Assembly: GCA_963921795.1 (NCBI GenBank)
Contig: OY997653.1
Location: 4,592,522 to 4,656,521 of the forward strand
DNA from: Nannobrachium achirus
Lineage: Eukaryota; Chordata; Actinopteri; Myctophiformes; Myctophidae
DNA: 64,000 bases
Direction of reading: 5' to 3'
This document shows, piece by piece, positions 54,410 to 64,000 of this stretch (position 1 is its first letter; every line of letters starts with the position of its first letter). Below the pieces are notes generated by a model. That model saw only the letters and a list, made by a program, of their open reading frames with translations, searched no databases and was not told the DNA's origin. The translations under genes were made by a program, and so were the position numbers.

Positions 54410-55200
54410 TCTTTACTTGAAAAGCATTACTGACAGGGGGTGAAAACGAGAAGATGTGAAATCCTTCCTTTTTTTTCTCTGTTCTTTACTTGAAAAGCAT
54501 TACTGACAGGGGGTGAAATGGGCCTTTTTTTCCCTTTATTTACTTGAAAAGCATTACTGACCGGGGGTGAAATGGGCCTTTTATTCTTTATTTGTTATTT
54601 ACTTGAAAAGCATTACTGACGGGGGGTGAAATGTTCATTTTTTCCCCCGTTATTTACTTGAAAAGCATTACTGACAGGGGGTGAAACGTTCTCTTTTTTT
54701 TTCCTTTTATTTTTATTTACTTGAAAAGCATTACTGACCGGGGGTGAAATGTGCCTTTTATTCTTTATTTGTGATTTACTTGAAAAGCATTACTGACAGG
54801 GTCTGAAAATGCCTTATTCCCTTGAAAAGCACTACTGACTGGGTGAAATGTGCCTTTATTCTTTGATATTTCCTTGAAAAGCACTACTGACGGGGTGAAA
54901 TGTGCCTTTATTTGTGATTTACTTGAAAAGCATTACTGAAAGGGGCTGAAAATGCCTTATTCTTATTTCCTTGAAAAGCACTACTGACTGATTGGGTGAA
55001 ATGAGCCTTTATTCTTTGATATTTCCTTGAAAAGCACTACTGACGGGGTGAAATGTGCCTTTATTCTTTGATATTTAGTTATTTACTTGAAAAGCACTAC
55101 TGAGTGGGTGAAATGTGCCTTTATTCTTTCATATTTAGTTGTTTACTTGAAAAGCACTACTGATGGGGTGAACACTTTTGTCATTTCAAAAAGCACTATT
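54410..55200. repeat. ACTTGAAAAGCATTACTGA minisatellite
   Basis: About 14 irregular units of 40-65 bp share CTTGAAAAGCA(T/C)TACTGA, GGGGTGAAATG and TGCCTTTATTC. One more unit, with the whole of TGATGGGGTGAACACTTTTG, lies in intron 4 (53475-53560). The 3' end of the array repeats that intron sequence (55140-55250), including TTTGTATCTCCATCTGTTTGA next to the exon 5 acceptor. Confidence 0.9.
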
Positions 55201-55240
55201 GAGACTGAACTGTAAATGCACTTGAAGTCTATTTTTTTAT

Positions 55241-56559
55241 TTGTATCTCCATCTGTTTGAAAACATACTGCAGATGTCTGATGCATCATTGAAGCCAAAA
55301 ATAAACGGCTGAAAAGAGTTATGTTTGAGAGCATCTTTCTATAACATGCATTCAGAGAGCCGTTTTGGTGGTAACATGGCCTACAAACTGCCCCATTTCT
55401 AAACAATAGAAAATGATAGCAACTTACTTTTTGGTGGATTTGTAAAGAGGGCGAATAGATCTTTCCATACGTATATGGAAGTAGGTATATTCACAGTAGA
55501 GAAAAAGTTATTCTATTTGTTATACTAAAAAGTCGTTTATCTCAAAATGACTCTCAAAAAGGCTTTGTTTTGGCAATTCCATGACTTATAAAGTTGTCAC
55601 TTACTAGTCCATAGAACAAGATACAGAGATTCTGGTTGATGTTTCGGAAAGAGCGCGAAATATGGGTTGGTGTACAATACACACTATACACATGAGTAAT
55701 CGCCCCCCAAAGACGAGTGAAAATCGCCAGAAATCCCGGCAGGTTCTCTGCACAGGCATACTTCAGATGGCTGTCAAAGTGTTAACTCATTTGCCGCGAT
55801 GCCCGTAGAACCCGTAAATTTTCCGCTGTACGTCCCTGCCATGCCCGTAAATCCCGTAAATGTGCCTTTAAATTATGTAATGCTAAATTACACTCTTCCC
55901 CAGCCCCTGACAAAGTTTGAGCCTTCTGTGATATAGGGAAACCAAAATATCACACATCAAAGTTAGTGTGTTTGAAAACAAGAGTGTAATAAATGTATAA
56001 ATCTCAATAAAAGTGTATAATTCTCCCCATAATCCACAGTGAAGGAGCAGTGCTGGCATTTCGCACGCACCGCAGCAGCCTGGCTGGCTCCAGGCAGCAC
56101 TGCGTTTTTTTTTGTTTTTTTTTTCAGCCTCCTCACTCCAACATGCAACCATGCCATTCACACACACCCCCATTCCTACACAAATCCTTGACCTAACATC
56201 TATGGAAATGCCAATTGGCATTTGAATGTCTGAATGGCAAGATGTCAGAATGGAGAAGGCACCCCAAGCGAGGCTATATAGCAGCCAGTAGCTACAACAG
56301 TGCGGCTCGATCTAACTATAGAGACCATTATAAATAAATCGAACACAATCCCGTGACATTTTCACTTGAAAAGCCCTGAACTGCCATGGGCCAATAGAAT
56401 ACACAGCTCCAGAAATATCCACAACAAAATAGGAGCGACATAGCAGCCACAACAACAGTTAGCACTTAGCAGGGATGTCACAAGGGGGGGAAAGTACTTG
56501 GGGCTGAGTTACTAGGGCCCAAGGTGGAAGGGCCTTTGATATTTTATACTTTTGCTATT
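55241..56559. other. Non-coding, no family recognised
   Basis: There is a stretch with ATGCCCGTAGAACCCGTAAAT and CCATGCCCGTAAATCCCGTAAA (55799-55862) that could be a MITE end. Otherwise the sequence is AT-rich with no supported ORF. The right end of the piggyBac transposon could lie here but was not found. Confidence 0.4.
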
Positions 56560-56596
56560 GAAAAATAGCAGATCTACAAGCTCGCCTGCTATTTTT
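56560..56596. repeat. Collapsed hairpin unit
   Basis: AAAAATAGCAGATCTACAAGC runs directly into GCCTGCTATTTTTT. The outer stems are present but most of the right inner arm is missing. Confidence 0.65.
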
Positions 56597-57400
56597 TAAA
56601 TCCCCATATAAAGAACATTCATGGGGGGCCCACAATGAATCCTTGTACCCAGGGCCCAGAACCGACACCTTTGCTTTAAATCAAACCACCACAGACACAC
56701 CACATTACGTATCGCGGCTTCCTCAGACTTGAATATCCACCGATTTCGGGGTCCCGGGGGTGGCATAAGAGGGCAATTGACTAGATGGAGACTTGTTTTG
56801 GCCAACCTCCGTGAAGTGAGGCGCCCAGCATCTTGTCTCGAAGCAGCCACGGCATGGGACGCCTGACTGCGGGGTCGCGTCGGCAAAAATAATCCTCCAG
56901 TGTCCATATAATCCAAGCAATATGTCGCCTCCTTTGTATGACAAGCTCCGAAAACATACGATTGATCCCAGGAAGAGTGAGGCCAACGAATATGCAGGAA
57001 AAAGCACGACGATCGTTTCATTGCCTGGGTTATTTTTTACTTTCATCCTAGCCTTCCGTAGCCAGACTTTTACTACTAACCATAGCCCCTAACTTTCGGT
57101 TTCCGTATCAGCCAGGGCAGCACCTGTGGGAAACCTGTAGCTATACGCTGTGGTGAAATCCTGGCTAATCAGTGATCCGTTCTGAAGCCCGCCTACTGTA
57201 TCCGGTTATTTACAAACTCGCATACATGCAAGAAACGTTTCTGTATCCAGTATATAACCAGACCGGATCAGCAAACGCCTATGGCAACTGTACACTCACT
57301 TGATCACACTTCATACATTCGTACGTCACAATAAAATAAAAACAGTTGAAAATGGGTAACATATTGGAGGGGGTACCATCCCCCCTGCTTATACTGCTTA
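56597..57400. other. No recognisable gene
   Basis: A minus ORF of 141 codons (56596-57021) has no motif I know. The surrounding sequence GGGGGGCCCACAATGAATCC resembles fish MITE interiors. I do not call a gene. Confidence 0.4.
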
Positions 57401-57403
57401 GCT

Positions 57404-57584
57404 ATATATATATATATATATATATATAATGTATAGATAGATTGATTGATTGAATAGATATAGATAGATAGATATATAGATATATATATAGATATATAGA
57501 TATATAGATATATATAATTTATATAGATATATATATAGATATAGATATATAGATCTGCTATTATGTACATGTGTGTATAGTCTA

Positions 57585-57677
<93 letters not shown>

Positions 57678-57681
57678 TGTG

Positions 57682-57721
<40 letters not shown>

Positions 57722-57722
57722 T
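57404..57722. repeat. Compound microsatellite (TA, GATA, GT, GTGC)
   Basis: (TA)n at 57404-57428 is followed by ATAGATATATAGAT repeats to 57555. (GT)n follows at 57585-57643 and (GTGC)n at 57643-57722. A half hairpin unit (AGATCTGCTATTATG) lies at 57549-57563. Confidence 0.95.
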
Positions 57723-58429
57723 GAGGAGGTACTGCAGACCATCGTGGGCCAGTCCAATATAAAAGCAGTGATGTTAATAGGTTTTTAATGTAATGAGTCC
57801 CGGGACCCAAGGAGGGTCTTTCGGATGAGTCCCAGGGATATTTTATGGGTCCCACAAAAATTCAACGCGTCATGTCATTTTTGACAAAGTGCAGCATTTA
57901 ACTTGAATTGGTTATTATATGGTTATTTACATTGTTTATCTTACAAAATACATACAAAAACGAATGAAACAATTAAACTATAATAGTACCTTGAGATGAA
58001 GAAGCACTAGGGATGGAGCTCGTTAATTTTTATTGATAATGAGCTTATCGAGCCGGGCTTTTATCGAGCCCACTATTGAGCTTTTTTCTGTTATTTTGTG
58101 GAAAGACATGAGACACTAATATATATATATATATATAATTACAGTACTATTCATGAATTAATAATAATAGCCTACTGTAAAACTATACTATAAACTATAG
58201 GCTAACATTTCCATGTCTCTCCTTTTTTTTTTTTTTTTTTTTTTACAGTAAATGCATATCTATTTTTTCCATTAAATACATTTGACCAGGGCCTTCAAAT
58301 ACAGTACTTTAACAGACAGAAGGCAAGTCAACCTTTTTATTTTTGGAAAATATTTGAAGAAACTAAATGTGTACCGTCTCTTTAACAGTGTAATTTATAA
58401 TGCATAGTAAGACGGTGTCACGCAACAAA
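57723..58429. other. AT-rich, no gene
   Basis: It contains TGAGTCCCGGGACCCAAGGAGG / TGAGTCCCAGGGATATTT (imperfect repeat) near 57800, GAGCTTATCGAGCCGGGC inverted-like motifs near 58045 and a poly-T run near 58225. Confidence 0.45.
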
Positions 58430-58502
58430 AAAATACCCAATCAACAAGCTCAAACCGTGTCTGCTCGCACCGCGTTGTGATCTTGTACATCTGCTATTTT
58501 CG
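58430..58502. repeat. GATCTACAAGCTCACAA-type hairpin unit
   Basis: AATCAACAAGCTCAAACCGTG pairs loosely with CGCGTTGTGATCTTGTACATCTGCTATTTT. It is an older copy with mismatches. Confidence 0.65.
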
Positions 58503-58699
58503 GTAGACTCAGAAGTCGCGCTGGCAACGCTACGGATTCATTCGCACGGAGCGATACATTATAACTCTATGGCAGTGATTTTGAGTGTCCCAAACGGATT
58601 ATTATCGATGGAATCATTCATATTTTCAAGCACCACATACTGTGGGTAGAGAACGGGTGTCGCGCTGCTTCAACAGCCCGCGTTGGAGTTGTTTCAACT

Positions 58700-58778
58700 C
58701 GTCTCAGACTAGCTCTGGTCCATAGCGTTAGTGGAGGAGAACTCCACTAACGCTATGGACCAGAGCTAGTCGCAGACG
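58700..58778. repeat. 79-bp near-perfect palindrome
   Basis: CGTCTCAGACTAGCTCTGGT and CCAGAGCTAGTCGCAGACG begin arms of 37 bp with two mismatches. The arms meet at GTGGAGGAGAACTCCAC. Confidence 0.92.
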
Positions 58779-59989
58779 TGCAAAGTTATTGATTGCACTT
58801 GGGTCTTATGTGATGCACTATGGACAAGTGCCTGGCTCCGTCTGCATTGTCGAAGACAGTGTTCCCTCCCGAGCATGATGTAACAACCGTGCTGCATATA
58901 GCCATTGTATTTAGCTCTCCCCTTGTCTTTTCCAAAAGGTAACCAAACTTTTTAGTGTTTCACACGTTCCACCGTTGTTCCGCGGCACGCATGCACTTCC
59001 AAAGCACACAACTATCGATGACACATTGTACCTCCCGGCCCCCGGCCGCTATAGCAGCCCATGACGTGACGCTTACCCGATAACAGGCTCGACAAGCCAA
59101 ACCCACGTTCGGTGGGGGAACCCTTCTTGGTGTATCACCTAACACGCTGTGCCACTATGGTCAGAGAGCGGCCCGGTGCTACGCTAAAACTAAGGCACCC
59201 ATTGAATTCTGTGACCATGCAAGGAGCACACAATAGCGTCGGTGGATTCCAAACACACACTGTCGTTAGTTCTATCGTCTGTTTTAAGACTTTCTACGCG
59301 GATTTCATTTGTGTTAACGTAGGGTACAGTAGCATGCCTTCACCCATGAACAATGGTGGCGTCTGTGGACTTTTTAAAATATATTTTTTTTCGCGACGTG
59401 GTAAATTATTTTCACGTGGACTCCAATGGAGGCGATGCGTCCGTGGGACCCCAGAACACTGACGTGAATGCGTCTCTAGGCAACGTGAATGCGTCAGAGA
59501 CGCGGGATGCGCACGTAATGACGTCACTGTAAAAGCATATTTATCTTTGTGTGAAGTAAGACGCCCTAAGGGCAAGAGGTGACCTATTACAGCACTATTA
59601 CACAATTCCAGTTATACACAATTACACTTATTACACTAGTACACTCATCTGAAAAGGCCTGAGGTCATAAAGATAGATATCAAGTGACTTATCTGCTTGA
59701 AAAGAGACCCTTCACAAAAACCTAAATAACTCCATTTCATTTGATTTTCAAGCTTGGAAAATCAAAAAACAAGAGTTTTGAAATGGCTATAACTATAGAA
59801 TGGTACATCGTAAATACAAAATTATATTTGTGGGTGAAACTAGAGCTTGTCCTCTTTCATTTTCATTACTGTATGACATTGTCATGCAAAAACAGAATTT
59901 AGGAAAAATGTAAATATAAAAAGAAATATCCATTATACAAAATGGCAGAAAAGCCATACAGTACAATGTTAAAATGGCAGCAAATGAAT
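58779..59989. other. No gene recognised
   Basis: Mixed composition. Short tandem AACGTGAATGCGTC motifs (59462-59495) are present. ORFs of about 100 codons on both strands overlap each other and have no motifs. Confidence 0.4.
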
Positions 59990-60190
59990 TAAGTATGGTG
60001 GATTACAATAAGTGTTTTGCCATTGCATTGCATGGCAGGCACACTTAATTATATACTTAAGTATGGCGGATTACAATAAGTGTTTTGCCATTGCATTGCA
60101 TGGCAGGCACACTTAATGAGGATTTACCAACATCAAAAACTTGTAAGTTACCTCAGGGTCAAATGCGAACTCACTGTAAAGGTATTTCAA
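59990..60190. repeat. 62-bp tandem duplication and inverted fragment
   Basis: AAGTATGGYGGATTACAATAA...GGCACACTTAAT occurs twice (59992 and 60059). Then GGATTTACCAACATCAAAAACTTGTAAG...CACTGTAAAG (60120-60183) is the inverse of 43395-43470. Confidence 0.85.
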
Positions 60191-60224
60191 ATAGTTAAGC
60201 TAAGTTTGTGCATTCGTTTTTTCA

Positions 60225-60358
60225 ATATTAGCAATTGTAGCATTAGCAATTTAGCATTAACATTTTTTAACATTAGCATTAAGATTTTAATGTTAGCATT
60301 AGCATTAGCAATTTTAGCTTAGCATTAGCATAAGTAGCGGTTAGCATTAGCAGTTAGC
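60225..60358. repeat. TTAGCA hexamer minisatellite
   Basis: Irregular repeats of TTAGCA / TAGCATTAGCAA fill this stretch. Confidence 0.85.
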
Positions 60359-60394
60359 CGTTGGGACTGAGGGACCATCCACAGAGACCAGTAA

Positions 60395-60770
60395 TGTGTT
60401 GGGAAGTGGAGTTATGGTTGTTAAAAGCCCAGCCAATAGGAAGGCAGATGGGGCGGGGCTTAAGCAATTACAGATCATTCCTATTGGCCATGTAAGTACA
60501 CACAGCGAGTTTCGAGACGGTACCATGCTGCAAACTGGAGATATAGCTGTTTAAAGCTCAGCCAATAGGAAGATAGGGGCGGGGCTTAAGAGGGGGCGGG
60601 GCTTAGGTAATAAGACCCTATTGGCCGTTTAAGTCCAGACACCAAGTTTCAAGATGGTACCATGCTGTGAACTGGAGTAATGGCTGTTTAAAGCCCAGCC
60701 AATAGGAATACAGAGGGGGCGGGGCTTAATCAATTACAGCTCATCCCTATTGGCCGGAAAAAGACCAAAG
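60395..60770 (+). repeat. Tandem repeat with CCAAT and GC boxes
   Basis: Three units of about 125 bp each carry AGCCAATAGGAA, GGGGCGGGGCTTA, CCTATTGGCC and GACGGTACCATGCTG. So each unit has a CCAAT box, an inverted CCAAT and one or two Sp1-type GC boxes. It lies just downstream of the minus-strand gene's stop. Confidence 0.85.
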
Positions 60771-60790
60771 TTGTGTGTGCATTGTAAAGT

Positions 60791-60921
60791 TTAAATCACG
60801 TTGCTAGGCAAAAGTATGGCAGAGATATGTGGTGCCATGTCACCCTCCTCATAGTCCTCGCCGTCCTCGTCCTCGTCCTCGCCCGCCACGTCACCCTCCT
60901 CGTCGTCCTCGTCCTCGGAGA
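60791..60921 (-). CDS. Terminal acidic exon
   Basis: After TAATTACAG the frame reads VSEDEDDEEGDVAGEDEDED and on to a stop (TAA at 60791-60793). It replaces the part where a recombinase would carry LGH and Tyr. The phase joins exactly to exon 61223-61478. Confidence 0.6.
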
Positions 60922-62756
60922 CTGTAATTACATGAAACGAAACAACATTAGTCCTTTCATGTACAATATCTTTCTTTTTTTTGTTTAAACTTCACAAAAC
61001 CAGAAAAGTTAGGTGAGTTCTAATACCTCTGCACTTCTAGAAACATCTCAAACAGGCATGGTTAGAATAATTTCTCTCCTGGATAGGGGTTGGGGGCCCT
61101 ACAAAGGGGATTATTTATGGTCCAGACAACACGTGCAGCCATTTGGAATAGTCTGTAACTACATGAAACAAACAGTGAACCATTTTAAGATTCCATTACC
61201 CAAGGACCGTTTTGGAACTCACCAGTCAAATCCACCATGGCGGCTTTGGCCCTAGCCCCTTGATGATACACCCTGAGGGCGGTTGAGGACGCCTCCACCC
61301 CTGCCTTCCTCAGGGCCTCTTTGACGACGGAGTACAGGGTCTGTAATTGCTTGCCTTTCAGGTTCACAAACACATGATCAGGGTCGCCGAAGTTGGCCTT
61401 TGATATAGCGGAGAGGCGAAGGAGCCAATTCCTCTCCTGCTTGGAGAGGAAAATACTCCTTGTCTTCCTTCCCTTGACCTACAGAGAAAAAAAAACACTT
61501 TGAGTAAATATAGCCTGAAGTTAATTGTGTGAAGACTATTTTTATTTATTTAATCAATCGACCTAGACTCAACCTGATCATGTGTTTGCCCCCTTCATCA
61601 ACGGCACGGAGTACCTGATCCGCCGTCATCGCCGTAAGCAAGGAGGGTTGGTGGCCCCCCTTGTTTATAAGGTGGGCGGCCAAAAGTCTCTGCAGCAGCC
61701 TAAAGTCCACCGGAGTAAACTTTTTTTCCAATGTGGCTGATAAAATATATATATATATATTAGTTAGGGTTAGGGCTATATATATATATATATATATATA
61801 TATTCTGTATAGCATTTGATCAAGGCTTGAGATCTAACTTCCATTTCCCGGTGATTTCCAGCTATTTGCAAATTTCGCACTTACCCAACAGTGACGGGAT
61901 TTTATTTTGGGCAAAGACATTAATCTTTGCCACATCCCTGGGGCTAATTAATCCTCCTCCTGTATGTAAAAATATATTTTTAATTACATTTGCTATAATA
62001 AGAAACCAGAAAAAAATTAAATGGAAACACACTCACTGGACTTGTCGACCACTTCGCGGTGCCGTTTGACCTCCTTCTGCACTTTAGTTTGGAAGGCCTG
62101 CAGGGCCGACAGGGTGTTGTCAAGGTCCGGCACCGCAAAGTGGTCTTGCAAGTGGATTATGAAGGCCTTGACAGCAATGACAATTGCCTTTTTGGTCTCC
62201 GGGGCATGGTTCAACTGTGCCATCCATCTGTAATCAGAATTCAGCAATGTTATAAAAACTGGGGTAATAATAATAATTATTATTACAATAATAATGATAA
62301 CAATGATAAATACATGAACAAATAAATGAATAAATAAATAAAATAAAAACTATACTTACAACTTGAGGTTAACCATTTTCCTTAGTGGGGAGAGACCGGG
62401 CAAATGCCCGTCCAAGTTCAGCCATTGCCAAAAGTCTTTGGCATATTTGAACTTGGAACGGGCATTTTTCCGTTCTCTCCCCACCTCCATCATCTTGAGG
62501 TAACTCTCTAGGTATTCATCTGCAGTCAAAAACATACATGGGTGGTTAAAAAAGTTATCTTTCATTTTTCGCATGAAAAAGGTCAAACTGAAAGAAGTCC
62601 TTACGGGTTTCCGGCACTGGGGGAACGGTGCCTTTGTAAAGGTTAAGTCGTTCCCGGAGTTGGAGGACCTTGTCTGTGAGTCTAAGGACAAAAGGGTCTG
62701 GTAGAGGAGATTTAAGAAAAGTTACAAAACACTTTATCAGTTGCTATGTCTAAACG

Positions 62757-62844
<88 letters not shown>

Positions 62845-63707
62845 CAACAATTTTGACCCATAGTGTTACGTAAATGACCTCACCGTTTTCCAAATGAGGA
62901 GGTATTTCCTCGTCCGAGGACGAGTCCTCTTCCTCCTTCTCCACCTTTGCCTCCTCCTCCTCGCCCTCCTCCTTGTCCTCCTCCACCGTTTTCCAATGAG
63001 ATGGTATCGCCTCGGACTCGTCCTCCTCCTCCTCTTCCTCCTGCGTGGCCCCAGACTGTCCCCCCGCCTCCTCCTCTTCCTCCTGTGGGGCCTCGGACTG
63101 TCCCCCCATCTCCTCCAGCGTGGCCTCGGACTGTCCCCCCGTCTCCTCCTGTGTGGCCCCAGACTGTCCCCCCACCTCCTCCTCTTCCTCCTGTGTGGCC
63201 TCGGACTGTCCCCCCGTCTCCTCCTGTGTGGCCCCAGACTGTCCCCCCACCTCCTCCTCTTCCTCCTGTGTGGCCCCGGACTGTCCCCCCGTCTCCTCCA
63301 GCGTGGCCTCGGACTGTTCCCCCACCTCCTCCTGCGTGGCAACGGGCTGTCCACCTACCTCGTCCTGTGTGGCCCCGGACTGTCCTCCTGCCTCCTCCTG
63401 CGTGGCCCCGGACTGTCCCCCCCATCATCATAGCGGTTAAACGTCTGGTCAGTGAGCTACCTTCTTCGGAGGCCTTGTCCTCCTCCTCGTCCTCCTCCTC
63501 CTCCTCCGGGTCTGTGGCCGAGTTCACACATTAGTAATCTAGGCGTCCCTAATGTCATACACAAGTTTTGAATTTTAAACAAAAAATGTTCTTACCTTTG
63601 ATGTCCTCTGTAGTTACCAAGTTTTGGTTGCTGGCCCTCAAAATCTGCAGTTTCGCATTAATCGCGGCCCTTTTCACACGTGTGTGTAACTTGTGCAGTT
63701 TGGGACT
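60791..63707 (-). CDS. Multi-exon gene, recombinase-like domain, unknown
   Basis: Minus-strand exons at 63596-63707, about 62884-63430, 62605-62697, 62360-62519, 62037-62227, 61885-61959, 61615-61736, 61223-61478 and 60791-60921 are bounded by AG and GT. From the acidic exon to the stop, all phases agree and no stop intervenes. Further 5' exons lie beyond the window. Features: an acidic repeat region, a helical region (TKKAIVIAVKAFIIHLQDHF), LLQRLLAAHLINKGGHQPSL and SSTALRVYHQG. The last two resemble the early catalytic part and Arg box II of Crypton-type tyrosine recombinases. No LGH...Tyr follows, so it would be catalytically dead. Function is unknown. Confidence 0.65.
61223..61478 (-). CDS. 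Recombinase-like exon
   Basis: This 256-bp exon has acceptor TTTTCTCTGTAG and donor ACTG|GTGAGT. It encodes KGRKTRSIFLSKQERNWLLR, then DPDHVFVNLKGKQLQTLYS and VEASSTALRVYHQGARAKA. The pattern hhVN.KG..L..hh...L...G......LR..H.G is that of the strand-helix region before Arg box II in tyrosine recombinases. The match is by eye. Confidence 0.6.
61615..61736 (-). CDS. Exon with LLAAHLINKGGHQPSLLTAM
   Basis: The acceptor is TATTTTATCAG. The donor GATCAG|GTACTC was chosen because it gives phase 0, which the next exon requires; the alternative GATCAG|GTTGAG (61574) would put the next exon out of frame. The segment H....G..P..L..M resembles the Arg box I neighbourhood of Crypton-type proteins (G.RP..L..M), but Gln replaces the Arg. 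Confidence 0.55.
61885..61959 (-). CDS. 75-bp exon
   Basis: It encodes (R)GGLISPRDVAKINVFAQNKI between TACATACAG and GTAAGT; phases fit both neighbours. Confidence 0.6.
62037..62227 (-). CDS. Helical exon
   Basis: It encodes WMAQLNHAPETKKAIVIAVK and a long amphipathic region ending KVQKEVKRHREVVDKS. It resembles a core-binding or dimerisation helix bundle. Borders are GATTACAG and GTGAGT. Confidence 0.6.
62360..62519 (-). CDS. Exon, basic and aromatic
   Basis: It encodes EYLESYLKMMEVGRERKNAR, then FKYAKDFWQWLNLDGHLPGL. Borders are TGACTGCAG and TT|GTAAGT. Confidence 0.6.
62605..62697 (-). CDS. 93-bp exon
   Basis: It encodes (D)PFVLRLTDKVLQLRERLNLY and KGTVPPVPET; borders are CTCTACCAG and GTAAGG. 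Phases join the acidic exon and exon 62360-62519. Confidence 0.6.
62761..62842. repeat. (CA)n microsatellite with GCGCGC core
   Basis: Two CA runs flank AAGCGCGCG. It lies in an intron of the minus-strand gene. Confidence 0.98.
62884..63430 (-). CDS. Acidic repeat exon (GGQSGATQEE)
   Basis: In the frame that joins the next exon there are about twelve copies of a decamer like GGQSGATQEE, often extended by EEEEV. They are followed by EGEEEEAKVEKEEEDSSSDE and IPPHLENG, then the donor AACG|GTGAGG. Two other frames are also open but give only Arg or Gly/His low complexity. The 5' border is uncertain: a run of seven G (63418-63424 region) lies where the frame from NSATDPEEEEEDEEEDKAS (63535-63474) would have to connect, and the two frames disagree there. 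Confidence 0.55.
63596..63707 (-). CDS. First visible exon, basic
   Basis: It encodes SPKLHKLHTRVKRAAINAKL, then ILRASNQNLVTTEDIK, between TTCAACAG and AAAG|GTAAGA. It is basic, in contrast to the next acidic exon. Confidence 0.6.
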
Positions 63708-64000
63708 CTGTTGAATAAATATAGAGCCTGGTCAATTTTAAAGGCATGTCACAAAAATATACAGTTAATGGTGTTGGAACAACAGAAGTTCAGGAGAGAG
63801 AGAAACACACCATGACTCCACCCCCTTCTCCACCTACCTGCGCTCAACGCCACCTACCTGGCCTACCTGGCCTTAGCTCCGCCCCCTAGTCAGCTACCTA
63901 GCTCTATCTATCCTCACTCTAACTTCCCAGAACCCCTCTTGCTTTTTCGTATCCCTCCACCACCCCTACACCACCACAGCCTTTTTTTCCCCCTCTCTCT
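63708..64000. other. Intron sequence, C-rich
   Basis: Presumed intron of the minus-strand gene. It has CCACCTACCTG repeats (63831-63870) and CCACCACCCCTACACCACC near the window end. No exon was seen. Confidence 0.5.

Noticed and set aside
55799..55862. Right end of the piggyBac transposon at the ATGCCCGTAAATCCCG repeats
   Set aside because: A TTAA lies nearby (55783), but no matching inverted end was found upstream of exon 1.
62866..63534. Long overlapping ORFs in other frames (Arg-rich, Gly/His-rich, Leu-rich, Pro-rich)
   Set aside because: They are shadows of the acidic repeat exon; only the acidic frame continues correctly into the next exon.

Overview
The window looks like intergenic, repeat-dense DNA of a teleost fish; the species cannot be named from the sequence. 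The evidence is interrupted genes with GT-AG introns, a run of eukaryotic tRNA genes, and families typical of fish genomes: L2/CR1-like LINEs, a RepHel Helitron, a Gypsy-type LTR element, piggyBac, hAT MITEs with 8-bp target-site duplications (TSDs), TTAA-flanked MITEs and Crypton-like tyrosine-recombinase genes. I recognise no ordinary conserved host protein gene.

Layout. 1-2020: tRNA island (Asp-GTC partial, Gly-GCC x2, Ser-AGA on the minus strand, Val-CAC) with many tRNA halves and a 0.39-kb direct duplication. 3030-23987: one LINE copy split by a nest of later insertions: a hAT MITE (4285-4803), a 12.3-kb minus-strand Helitron (6265-18569) that itself holds a 5.3-kb insert, and an L2-like LINE (18597-23823) that holds a very young, pol-less LTR element (18664-22181). 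23996-31400: hAT elements, a third LINE and a LINE ORF1 remnant. 31910-36040: decayed Crypton-like tyrosine-recombinase gene, with a minus-strand LINE and a TTAA MITE inside it. 36300-43150: inverted-repeat element, SINE, two LINE 3' ends, a TTAA MITE and a zinc-finger exon. 44007-46867: element with 632-bp inverted arms. 47033-48493: hAT element with a perfect TSD. 48876-55240: five-exon piggyBac transposase gene with two frame-breaking indels, palindromes and satellite-like introns. 55241-60790: AT-rich repeats and microsatellites. 60791-63707: minus-strand multi-exon gene with consistent splice phases, an acidic repeat exon and a domain resembling part of a tyrosine recombinase.

The most unusual signal is a short palindromic unit of about 45-80 bp with arms like AGCNGATCTACAAGCTCACAA. 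It recurs at about a dozen places, mostly inside unrelated transposons, with conserved arms and variable, often self-complementary centres. It behaves like a separate miniature hairpin element.
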